A stretch of 64,000 nucleotides of DNA from Rhynchopus euleeides (lineage: Eukaryota > Euglenozoa > Diplonemea > Diplonemida > Diplonemidae). The stretch lies in assembly GCA_963210315.1 (NCBI GenBank), contig OY723289.1, forward strand, positions 992,001-1,056,000, read 5' to 3'. Positions 30,183-39,168 of this stretch are shown here, piece by piece (the first letter of the stretch is position 1; every line of letters starts with the position of its first letter). Both the position numbers and the translations under genes were made by a program. The notes beneath the pieces were generated by a model. That model saw only the letters and a program-made list of their open reading frames with translations. It was not told the origin of the DNA and made no database searches.

Positions 30183-33100
30183 ATGAGCGGAGAGCCGGAA
30201 CCGAAGGATGTGTGTGCAGAGGAGGAGCGTGAGGCACTCATTCTTCTGCAAGTTGATGATGTGACAGTCAACGAGGTGAAGGGACAGCGCCGCACCGAGC
30301 TTGACAAAGGCACCCTGACTGTTCTGAAGATCGCCGCCTCGCCTGAGGAGGTGCAGGAGCTTGGCTGCCGTGTGGATCCAGACCAGTCGGGGGGCACTAG
30401 TGAGATCGTCTTTGTTATTGTTGGGGAGCATAAGATCCCCATCATCAACAATGTCCCTGTTCTCAAGAAGGTATGGGCTTTGCTTTGCCGCCCTCCAGGG
30501 CCTACCTACAAGCTGTGTGTTTCCGTGCTTGCAACATGTTTTGCTGCCCGTGCTGCTGCCAGTCTGCGTCCCCTATCTCCCTTCCCCCGCTATCGCACAG
30601 GAGGACAAGAAGTACACCTTCCTGATGCCAGGCCTCTTCCTCGAGATCGTCATGCCTGACGATGTTGACGAGGAGGAAACTGAAGTCCTGGAGCTGTTGT
30701 TGAAGCAGAACGGTGTCTTCAGGGTATGCCCTCCGTCGCTGTACTATGCCTCCACAGGCTGGTTTCATCAGCCGAAGGAAGTGTAGTACACTACTGTGGC
30801 TGTATCGGGTAACGGGGATTTTTGTTTGCATACACGTTAAGTGTTCTAAGAAACCAGACATAACCAGAAGACCAACATCATGTTCGTGCTAGCACTTTTC
30901 CCTTTTGTCATCACACCCGTGCGCCAAAACAGGTTAGGCCTTATATTTGGCTGCGTTCAACGAAAAATATTTTCGTGGTTCAACACTCCCACCTACTCCC
31001 TTCTCTTTACTCCACCCTTCAACCCCCCCGACATATCCGATGCCTGGCGTGCAAAACTCGGAGCTGGTGCTGTCCGGAGTGGGGCGCGGCGCGGGCAACC
31101 CGGATGCCTTGTCCGCCCCCCTCCCGGCGGGCGACTTCGGGATGGCGATGGGGCAGGCGCTGGCGGCAGTGACCACCGCCAACGCCCGCGAGGTGGCCAC
31201 TCGCGAGGTCGCGGGGGCCGACATCCGGGCCACGCAGGTGGAGGCGCACGCGAGGGTGCACGCGGCGGGGGTGGAGGCGGGGGCGGCTACGAGGGCAGCC
31301 AACGCGGAGGCGGCGGCGGGGATGCACATCGCATCCGCGAATGCAGTGGCGCATGCGGCGAAGGTGGAATCCGCTGCGGCACAGCGGGTGACGGGGGCGG
31401 AGTCGGACGCGAAGGTGGCGTCGGTGGAGGCGGCGGCCTCAAACGCCGTCACGGAGGCGCAGGCGCGGGCCATGGTCGCCGAGGAGTCCGCCAGGCACGC
31501 GGAGGTGAGAGCCCGCCTCGAGGCCGAGCTGGCCCTCGAGCGGGAGAAGACGCGCAACGCCGCGTTGGTGATGGAGGAGCGGGCTAAGGCCCAGCGGGAG
31601 ACGGCCCTCGCGGAGCACGCGAGGGTAAGGGCTGAGGCAGGTGCGAGCCGGGCTGCAGCCCCCCAGGACGAGGTGGCCTCCCTCCGGGAGGTGCGGCGGA
31701 TGCAGGAGGTGGCGGACCTCCAGGCGGAGCTGGCCCGCCTGCGGGGAAACGGGACGGGCTCCGGAGCCGGCGCCGGAGCACCGAGGGCCGGAAAGCCGGA
31801 GCAGCGGGACGGGGCCGGCAGCGTAGCCGGCAGCAGCGACAGCCGCAGGGGCGCCGGGGCTCTCAACCCCCTGAACGTGGACGAGTGGTGGCACGCGGAC
31901 GAGGCCACGCTGGGGCTGGCGCACCTGCATCAGCTGCGCCGCTACGACGCCCTGCTGGGGGCCCGGGCGGGGGGTGCCCTGCGCCCGCAGGCCCACGAGG
32001 CGCAGGCTCGGATGAGGGATATCAACCTCATCATGACGAGCCTGCCGTCGCTGCAGGAGCCGGAGGACTACGACGACCTCCTGGTCCGGTTGATGCAGAA
32101 CCAGTTCTGCAGACTGGAAGCCCTCAACGAGGGCGTGCTGGGGGGCGGATGGGAGGCGGCCTCCGCGATGGAGGAGGAATTCTTCGGGAAGCCGGAGATC
32201 CCTCCGTACCTCCGGGCGGCAAAGGAGAAGGCACGGGCCCGCCAGCCACGCACCCCCCCCCCCAGGTCCACCACCCACAGCATCAGCATCAACAACAACA
32301 GCAACGCGGCTCGCAGCCACAGCCGCAGCAGGGCCACCCCACCAGCCAGCGGAGCAGGAGGGGGGGCAACAGGCAGTGAGCTCGCCCCTCACGGCGATGC
32401 TGGAGAGCATAGGGGTGCTCTCCACGGCGCGGGTGGGAAGGAGACGGGCACAGGAGGACCCGCTGACCGCCAGAGAGGCACAGCGGATCGCCAAGCGTGC
32501 GGTGAAGACGCTGGGGGAGGCGTTGGCACCGTCGACGTGGAGGGGGCTCGAGGGGCCCCACCGGCGACTCCTCCAGTTCCGGCACGAGTGGGAGCAGACC
32601 ACGGGTGTGCTCTTGCCGTGGGACCTTTGCATCATTTACTGGGTGCAGAGGCTCATGTCCGAAGCGGACTCCCCACTCCGGCCCTCCTCCGCCCTACAGT
32701 ACGTATCGAGGGCGGTCGCCGCGATGAGCCGCATGGGGGTTGTGGTGGACTCCCAGTTGCTCCAAGACTTCAAGCGAGGTCTGAAGCGCTTGGGGGCCCT
32801 CCGACCGCAGCACCAAGCGAAGCCGGCAACGTCCATCCAGGTGGCCGCAGTGGTGGGCCGGGCGGACGTCGACCGCGACACGAAGCTCGCGATTGTGCTG
32901 GGGTGGTGCGGGGCGGCGCGGGTGTCGGACGTGGTGCGCCTGAAGTGCGGGGACATCTCCTTCCAGCACAAGTTTGTCGCCGTGAACTGGGCGGAGACGA
33001 AGAGCGACCCGTTCCGCCTGGGCGTCACGACGGGCCTGTTCCTCTCGGAGTGCTGGACGGAGGTGCTGCGGGAGGCGATCTCCGGGCGGGCGGCGGGCGC

Positions 33101-36100
33101 GCTGGTGGTCGACACAACCTACCGGCGCATCGTGGCGGCGCTGAAGAAGGAGGACCCGGAGCTGAGTGGTCACTCACTCCGTCGGGGGGCTCTGGCGGAG
33201 CTCCTGCAAGAGGGGCTGTGCCTGGAGTCGCTTCGGCAGCTGTCCCGCCACAGCTCCCTGGACGCCCTGGCCAGGTACCTCCCGGCGGGGAAGCTGAAGC
33301 TGGCGAGGCAGACGGCCTCCACATCAATGGTGCTCGACCGGGGGCTGTCCCGGGGGTCGCTCTTTGCCCTGCCTTCCCTGGGAAGCTCCTGAGGACGGCG
33401 TGCGTGGCGTACGAGCCCCCAGGCACGCCTTCCCCGCCGGCGACCCCTCGGCCCAGGCCGCCTCCCACGCCACCGCCTCCACCCCCGCCTCCGCCTCCAC
33501 CGCCGCCACGGCCGCCCCCTCCTCCTCCTCTTCCTCGGCGGGTCGGCGACGACTCCTACTCGCCGGACGTCAACGCGACGTACGCGAGGGAAGCGCGGGT
33601 GTCGGTGGAGGGGCGGCATCTTGGCCCGCCCTCGGCGCGGGGTGGCCCCACGGGGGAACTGGCCCCCATTTCGACGTCACGTCTGAACCTCGACGCCTTA
33701 GAGGCTCTGGATTCCGAGGGGATCCTGTCAGGGGTTATCGACGTGATTCGGGACCGGGGCGCTTTCCTGCGGGCCATGCGACCGGGCGTGGATCTGGGCG
33801 ACAGGCCTCTTTCGCGCGGGACCTCGAGGCACATGCTGCGGCACTGGGATAACCTCTCGGAGTGGGGGGTGCTGGGGTTGGCAGACGCGCCGAAGGTGGT
33901 CCTCCCGGCGTTCACCGTGGAGAAAAAGAGCGGGCTGCTGCGTTTGGTATGCGACGGGCGAAAGCTGAACCGGCTGATGCGGGACCCGCCACCGATGCTC
34001 CTCCCGTCGATCCACGAGGTGGTCCGGAGGTTCAGCCTTGGGGTTGGAATTTGATCTGGAGTCGTCGCCTAAGCGCTTCAGGTCGGACCCCGATTGGGTG
34101 TCGAAATTCCTTGCCTCGGCGGCCGTGGCGGCGGTTCGCGAGAACAGGGCTACTTCCCGGGAGTTCTACAAGGTTTTCGGCGGTATGATTTGGTTTCTGT
34201 TCTCGACGCAGAGGCGTCTCTGCTACTTCCGCGCCTCCCTCGCCTTCCTCAGGAGATCCGCGGCCAAGCTGGTTGCGGAACCGGAGCAGTGGGACCGCCC
34301 TCTCGACATCCCCCCCTCCGTTCTCGCTGATCTTCCTCTGATTTCGGCCGATCTGGGCCAGAATGTATGGGTTGAGGCAGGGGCTTCGGGGCCCTCGGTC
34401 ACGGCGTGGTCTGACGCTTCCGACACAGAATGGGCAGCCCTTCTGGAGTTAGACCCCGAGCCGATTGTCCAGGGCTGTTTTGATGAACCCCTCGCCCACC
34501 ATATACCGTATACGTAAATATTTTGGAACGTAAATATTATGGAACGTAAATATTTTGGAACGCTGGTGGGTTGGCGTTCCAGATTTTTTTCGTTCCATAA
34601 TATTTACAGGGCTTTCTGCGACTCGGGGACTTGGACCAGGTGATCGGACGGCATACAGAGTCCCTGACGGGACCTACTCGTGCACTTTTCGCGCGATTCC
34701 TGACGCAAGCCGTCCTCACCACCGAGTCCCCAACTGGCCCTGTAAATATTATGGAACGTAAATATTATGGAACGGACCGGCCAAAAATGGGCCCGTTCCA
34801 TAATATTTACGTATACGGTATATGTCAAAGAGCTCTTCGCAGCGCTCCAGGCGACACGCCTCGCAGCCGCTACGCGGCCGGGCTGTGCGTTGGGGTTGCA
34901 GGTGGACAACACGGCAGCGGTGGCAGCAATCAACAAGGGCCACAGCAAGAATTACCTCGCGAATGACTTGCTGTGTGCTTTGTTTGACACCGCAGACGGT
35001 GCGGGCATCTCCGTTTCCGCTCAGTGGGTGCCTACGCATGCACAGAGAGCAGACGAGTTTACCCGAGGCACCGTGGCATCGCCGTGCCCTGTCCCCCTGG
35101 CGCCCCTCCCTGCGAGATACGCGGCGGTTGCAGCCCTATCGCGTTAACATTCAAGTGTGGTGTACCCTTTCAATCCCTTGTCTTTCTTTCCGCTACGCGG
35201 TCCCTGTGGGTTGGGCTGCGTTCAACGAAAAAAGACACTTCTTTCCGGAGTTTAGCTAGCACGATTCAGTTGGGCGATTCATTTGTCTGGTTTTCGATTC
35301 CGGAGAGGGAGCCCGAGAAACATCTACCACGTGCTTCTCCAGGCCCCTCTTTCGCGCATCCACTCTGACTCGTGTGAGGCTGACTTGTGTTGTTGCCTGC
35401 TGCACCTCTTCCCTCCCTGCAGATCAAGGGCGAGGCGGTGCCGCCGCCCTCGACATTCACTGTGGACCAGTCGGGTCAGCGCGCAGAGGCCCCAGGGAGT
35501 GTCGGCGACCGGATGTCCACCGGCATCCAGTTCGTCGGGCAGAAGATGGTCAACGGGATGCAGACCGCAACCCCTGCAGTGACGGGCGGGATGCAGCGGG
35601 GTGCTGGCTTTGCCTGCGAGAAGATCACCCCCAACGAGCGCCCTGCGGAGATCCAGAACCAGCAGGCCATCCGCGAGGCACGCATGGCCACCAAGACGGC
35701 TGTGATTGTCAGCGGGCAGATGGCCAACGCGATGGTGGGTCTCGCACGCACTCTCGGGTCCCGCCTTGGTAACGCTGTCGGCAGCAGCCAGGCAGGTGCC
35801 CGCATGGAGTCTGGAACCGGTGCTGAAGCCAAGAAGGTGGCACAGACAGGGATCACCACTGCAGCAGAGGTGCTGGACCAGGCATCCGCCTCCATCAAGA
35901 TCATCCTCACCGGCGCATGCGACGGTGTCTCACAAGTCGTGGGACACAAGTATGGCGAGGACGCAGGGGGTGCCTGCCGTGAAGGCCTTGGCTGTGTCGA
36001 AGATGTGGTCGCCACAGGGATGAACCTGAAGCAGGTCGGTGTGAAGGGCCTCGCAAAGGCTGCTGGGAAGCAAGCAGCGAGGGATGTCCTGGTATGACCC

Positions 36101-36348
36101 TTCGTGCTGACAGGGATATCGGGAGCTCGAGGGCTGGCCCCCTGCATCACAACGCCCCGCCACGGCTTTCGGCGCTTTATTTCATCACCTGCATTGAACC
36201 CACATGACTCTCCACCTTACCAACTTGGTGCCCTGTGAAACCGACAGACATGTCTCACTACTGAATCACTCTGCCCCACCCCACCCCAACCCTCCCACAG
36301 AGTAGCGAGGGCGGCGGGAACAGCCAGCCGAGCAACGCAACACAGTAA
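30183..36348 (+). CDS. Senescence/spartin-domain protein, 4 exons
   Basis: The exons are 30183-30470, 30601-30723, 35423-36091 and 36301-36348, all joined in phase 0 to give 375 aa. Each intron starts GTATG and ends in CAG. Exons 1-2 (about 137 aa) contain an acidic N-terminus and beta-rich stretches (EIVFVIVGEHKIPIINNV). Exon 3 holds the senescence domain: Gly/Ala-rich amphipathic helices, for example MANAMVGLARTLGSRLGNAV, GITTAAEVLDQASASIKIIL and GMNLKQVGVKGLAKAAGKQA. This domain, shared by spartin and plant ERD7-like proteins, binds lipids and in spartin acts at lipid droplets and endosomes. The last exon is only 48 bp (SSEGGGNSQPSNATQ); without it the frame would stop at 36097. Intron 2 (4699 bp) contains a retroelement in sense orientation. 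Confidence 0.85.
31040..32375 (+). CDS. Retroelement gag-like protein
   Basis: From the ATG at 31040 the frame encodes a long Ala/Glu/Arg-rich coiled coil (about residues 30-240), then a compact segment (DEWWHADEATLGLAHLHQLR, and LRDINLIM-like helices) and a Ser/Asn/Pro-rich tail. The coiled coil plus globular end fits a gag-type structural protein of a YR retroelement. I place its end where the recombinase frame begins. The same frame stays open through to 34054, so a gag-RT fusion by read-through cannot be excluded. No zinc knuckle was seen. Confidence 0.6.
32397..33392 (+). CDS. Tyrosine recombinase of the retroelement
   Basis: 331 aa from the ATG at 32397, in a different frame from gag. 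An N-terminal helical core-binding region (residues about 25-140) precedes the catalytic domain. The signature residues are present: Arg in GAARVSDVVRLKCGD, His-x-x-Arg in GHSLRRGAL, a later His in LSRHSS, and the Tyr nucleophile in ALARYLPAG. It looks intact. In DIRS-like elements this enzyme integrates circular cDNA without target duplication. It lies upstream of the reverse transcriptase, opposite to DIRS1, PAT and Ngaro. Confidence 0.85.
   Translation: MLESIGVLSTARVGRRRAQEDPLTAREAQRIAKRAVKTLGEALAPSTWRGLEGPHRRLLQFRHEWEQTTGVLLPWDLCIIYWVQRLMSEADSPLRPSSALQYVSRAVAAMSRMGVVVDSQLLQDFKRGLKRLGALRPQHQAKPATSIQVAAVVGRADVDRDTKLAIVLGWCGAARVSDVVRLKCGDISFQHKFVAVNWAETKSDPFRLGVTTGLFLSECWTEVLREAISGRAAGALVVDTTYRRIVAALKKEDPELSGHSLRRGALAELLQEGLCLESLRQLSRHSSLDALARYLPAGKLKLARQTASTSMVLDRGLSRGSLFALPSLGSS
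33400..34054 (+). pseudogene. Reverse transcriptase, N-terminal part only
   Basis: After a proline-rich linker (33420-33540) the frame gives an RT start: VEKKSGLLRLVCDGRKLNRL and PPPMLLPSIHEVVRRF, corresponding to the first RT motifs of DIRS/Ngaro-type enzymes. It then stops. The palm motifs, including the catalytic Asp-Asp block, are absent. The following frame resumes beyond the palm, which indicates an internal deletion near 34030-34045. Confidence 0.75.
34046..35147 (+). pseudogene. RT connection/RNase H region split by an insertion
   Basis: The frame from about 34046 to 34500 contains the connection region and the first RNase H acidic motif (AWSDASDTEWAALL). It is broken by the foldback insertion at 34503. 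Beyond 34824 the same frame continues with KELFAALQATRLA, QVDNTAAVAAINKG and QWVPTHAQRADEFTRG, the remaining RNase H motifs, to a stop at 35145-35147. Removing 34503-34823 (321 bases, a multiple of three) joins the halves in frame, so the insertion was a single event into an open frame. Confidence 0.8.
34501..34823. mobile_element. Foldback/TIR element nested in the retroelement
   Basis: The ends are inverted copies of ATATACCGTATACGTAAATA (34501 and 34823). A 17-base motif of the form CGTTCCATAATATTTAC occurs seven times: three times in one orientation at the left, once reversed near 34590, twice near 34742-34774 and once reversed at the right end. A second inverted pair (ACAGGGC / GCCCTGT) brackets 34604-34745. 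A 2-bp AT duplication fits the restored reading frame. No coding capacity was seen. Confidence 0.85.
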
Positions 36349-37537
36349 ACACCTCTGTGGGGTGCCCTTGCCGCAGTGCCCCTTGTCGCAGCAAGGTGCC
36401 CCCTCTCTCCGCATGCTGCAGTGAACGAAAGTGCGGACCTGCCCCAACTCAGCTGTGCCGTGCGGCTGGCCGCCTCTCACAGGGAGGCGCTGCCTCTCTT
36501 TTGATGAGCGCCTGCCGAAATGTTGCAGTAGTTTCAGGAGGAGCCCCCGTGCGATACTCATCCTGTTTTTTCTGGCTCTTCAGGTCCTCCCTGCACGAAG
36601 TCTTTAGCTTGGCTTGCGAACCCCGCTGGATTGTGTGGGCATACGAAGCCACGCCACGACACCGAAGAGAGAAACCCCCTCCATGCTGCTCGAATTCATG
36701 GAGGCGGATGTCAGTGGAGCTGAGCTATCTCCACATCACCCCGCCTATTTTTTTGCGGTGTTTTGGTTGTCGATAACAAATGATAAGCACGTCACTGAGC
36801 TCTGCCACGAAGCAGCGAGAGTGTTTCATCGGGCGTCGTGGCATTATCAGTATTATCTGCTGTAGTGCTGCACACTGTCGAGATCTCAAAGCCCCCAACA
36901 TAGATCACCCATTGCCCTGCTGACTGACCGGGGGCCTGTGTGTGTCTAGTCTCTGCCATACCTGTCTAGCCTTCCAACATGTTATACATACGAAAAAGTG
37001 TCTTCGATTCCCCCGTGTTCGCACAACTCTTGAGCTGAGTTGGGTATTACTCCGGGAAAAGTGATCCGTCCCCTCCCCCCCCGTGTCTTGGGGGAAGCGT
37101 GCTACAGTGGTGGCGGCAGGCACCACACCTACGCCTCAAGGGGTGGCTGTTGTCGGCCCCCCCCCGGAGGAGTGGCGACCCACCCTGCACACCGAAGGAA
37201 GAGGGTGTGGGCAAGGCGTGGGTATGGGTATTGCACATCGGGGTGGTGTACTCTGGTTCTCTCAATGCAGCCCCGAAGCACCTGCCGGTCTCGGGTCGAT
37301 GATTCGTACAACTCAAAGTCGAGAGACGGTGTGGCGGTGGGTTGCCTCTCCACACCCTCCCAGGTCGGATTTTGCCTTGTGTTATCCAAGAGTGGCTTCG
37401 TCGCTCACTCCTCACCGCCATGGAGATGGTTTTCGTTTGTGTGGTGTTTCTGTTGCTGCTGTTATCTTGAGCACTCAGACTTCTCTATTGATCCCCTGCA
37501 GGTTTTTGTGACACAACACACACCAACTCACGTTACA
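36349..37537. other. Intergenic region
   Basis: No gene recognised. C/G-rich near 37070-37180. The 3' end is a T/C-rich tract (GTTTCTGTTGCTGCTG, TCTCTATTGATCCCCTGCAG) reaching the AG at 37501. Confidence 0.5.
37500..37501 (+). promoter_or_regulatory. Putative trans-splice acceptor AG
   Basis: TTGATCCCCTGCAG ends 36 bases before the ATG at 37538. Confidence 0.45.
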
Positions 37538-38662
37538 ATGTTCTCCGTTCGCTCTGCTGCCATGTCTGCGGTCCGCCGCTTCAGCGTGACTGCGCCCTGC
37601 CTCGAGGCTGTGATCGAGATCAACGGCATCAAGGAGACCATCATCGAGCGCAGCGACATGCCCCTCGACAAGGTGCGCACGGTGCTGAAGGACGAGACCC
37701 TTGCCGTGCTGGGCTACGGGCCGCAGGGCCGTGGGCAGGCCCTCAACATGAAGGACAACGGGCTGAAGGTCGTGGTCGGTGTGCGCAAGGGGGGGTCCTT
37801 CGACGCCGCCCTCCGTGACGGGTGGGTGGAGGGTGTGGACCTCTTCGACATCGACGAGGCGACGCACCGTGGCACCATCGTGCAGTACCTGCTGTCCGAC
37901 GCCGCCCAGATTGCGGGCTGGCCCAAGATCCAGCCCCACCTCACTGCCGGCAAGGCACTCTACTTCAGCCACGGGTTCGGTGTCGTCTACCACGACCAGA
38001 CCGGCATCATCCCCAGCAAGGACATCGACGTTGTCCTCTGCGCACCCAAGGGGTCGGGCCTGACCGTGCGCAACCACTTCCTGAAGGGCCGTGGCATCAA
38101 CGGCTCCTTCGCGATCCACCAGGACGCGACGGGGCGCGCCAGGGAGCGCACCATCGCAGTGGGCATGGGCATCGGGTGCGGGCACCTGTTCGAGACCACC
38201 TTCGAGAAGGAGGTGACGAGCGACCTGACGGGCGAGCGCTGCGTCCTGATGGGCATGCTCCAGGGCGCCTTCCTCGCGCAGTACGAGGTGCTGCGTGAGA
38301 ACGGCCACAGCCCCTCCGAGGCATACAACGAGACCATCGAGGAGGCTCTGTGCTCGCTGTACCCCCTGGTGCAGGAGAACGGGATGGACTGGATGTACGC
38401 CAACTGCAGCACCACCGCCCAGCGCGGTGCCCTCGACTGGGCCCCGAAGTTCTACAAGGCGATCAAGCCTGTCGTGGCGGACTGCTACGAGAACGTCCGC
38501 AACGGCAACGAGGCCCGCCGCTCGATCGACCTCAACAGCCAGCCCGACTACAGGGTGAAGCTCGAGAAGGAGCTGGAGGAGATTGCCGGGCAGGAGATGT
38601 GGATTGCCGGCAAGGCCCTCCGCCCTCTCCGCCCGGAGAACGCCCCCGCGTCGAAGGCGTGA
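37538..38662 (+). CDS. ILV5: Ketol-acid reductoisomerase, mitochondrial (fungal Ilv5 type)
   Basis: A 374-aa protein. The N-terminus (MFSVRSAAMSAVRRFSVTAP) is a typical mitochondrial presequence with an Arg-rich amphipathic helix. The Rossmann NADPH loop is GYGPQGRGQA at residues 59-68, followed by VVVGVRKGGSFD and VDLFDIDEA. Family blocks LLSDAAQIAGWP and FSHGFGVVYHDQTG are present. The Mg2+-binding acidic residues lie in the knotted C-terminal domain (EAYNETIEEALCSLYPLVQE). The wording is closest to yeast Ilv5. The enzyme converts 2-acetolactate and 2-aceto-2-hydroxybutyrate in valine and isoleucine synthesis, so the organism probably makes branched-chain amino acids. Metazoans lack this enzyme. 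Confidence 0.96.
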   Translation: MFSVRSAAMSAVRRFSVTAPCLEAVIEINGIKETIIERSDMPLDKVRTVLKDETLAVLGYGPQGRGQALNMKDNGLKVVVGVRKGGSFDAALRDGWVEGVDLFDIDEATHRGTIVQYLLSDAAQIAGWPKIQPHLTAGKALYFSHGFGVVYHDQTGIIPSKDIDVVLCAPKGSGLTVRNHFLKGRGINGSFAIHQDATGRARERTIAVGMGIGCGHLFETTFEKEVTSDLTGERCVLMGMLQGAFLAQYEVLRENGHSPSEAYNETIEEALCSLYPLVQENGMDWMYANCSTTAQRGALDWAPKFYKAIKPVVADCYENVRNGNEARRSIDLNSQPDYRVKLEKELEEIAGQEMWIAGKALRPLRPENAPASKA

Positions 38663-38925
38663 AGAGGAACGTAGCGCGCAGGTCGGGGTCGGGGCAAGAG
38701 GAGAGCGAGGAGAGAGGAGGTGAAGGCTAAAGACCAAACACCGAGAGAATGACTAGCAAAAACAAAGTCATGGCACCTGCCCCTCCCTCCCTCCATCTCT
38801 CTGTCTGTCCCCCTCCCCCCCCCCCACTCCTTCCCCCCCGAGTTTTTTTCATTACTGCCGCCTTGCAGGCTGTTTTGCAGGCTTCTGCAATAAAAAACAT
38901 GGTTATGAAAATATATTGTCCCATA

Positions 38926-39034
38926 GGGGGCCCTCGCTACGAGTCACTGTGAGTCACGAGTCGTCAGTTGTCAGCCAAACATGGCTGACTTCTCACTTTT
39001 TCTCACTCAGTCACACTTGGTAGCGAGGGCCCCC
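38926..39034 (+). mobile_element. 109-bp MITE, copy B
   Basis: Perfect 15-bp inverted repeats (GGGGGCCCTCGCTAC / GTAGCGAGGGCCCCC). The 3-bp target duplication is ATA (38923-38925 and 39035-39037). Same orientation as copy A. Confidence 0.92.
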
Positions 39035-39066
39035 ATAGAAACGATATGTTACTGATATATTGCCAT

Positions 39067-39141
39067 ATGGACCATATTGTGAAAGGAGATTTACAGTATT
39101 GCCATATATTGTTACAATCTTGCAATATATGGACCATTTTG
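39067..39141 (+). repeat. AT-rich direct repeat, left copy
   Basis: A 75-bp sequence (ATGGACCATATTGTGAAA...GCCATATATTGTTACAAT...) that recurs at 40843-40917 with about four-fifths identity. It lies just outside the TIR element at 39169-40830. Confidence 0.7.
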
Positions 39142-39168
39142 TGAAAATATTGCCATATATCATGGTTG

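Larger units (their letters stand above)
30949..35232 (+). mobile_element. VIPER-like tyrosine-recombinase retroelement (defective)
   Basis: A 4.3-kb element within intron 2 of the senescence-domain gene. The same 19 bases, GGCTGCGTTCAACGAAAAA, mark both sides (30949-30967 and 35214-35232). The left copy continues into a small palindrome (CGAAAAATATTTTCG). Inside, the order is gag-like, tyrosine recombinase, reverse transcriptase, RNase H. In DIRS1 and Ngaro the recombinase is last; gag-YR-RT/RH is the order I know from VIPER of trypanosomatids. The reverse-transcriptase palm is missing and a 321-bp foldback insertion splits RNase H, so the element cannot be autonomous. The exact ends are uncertain, because DIRS-type elements have complex split repeats. 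Confidence 0.8.
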
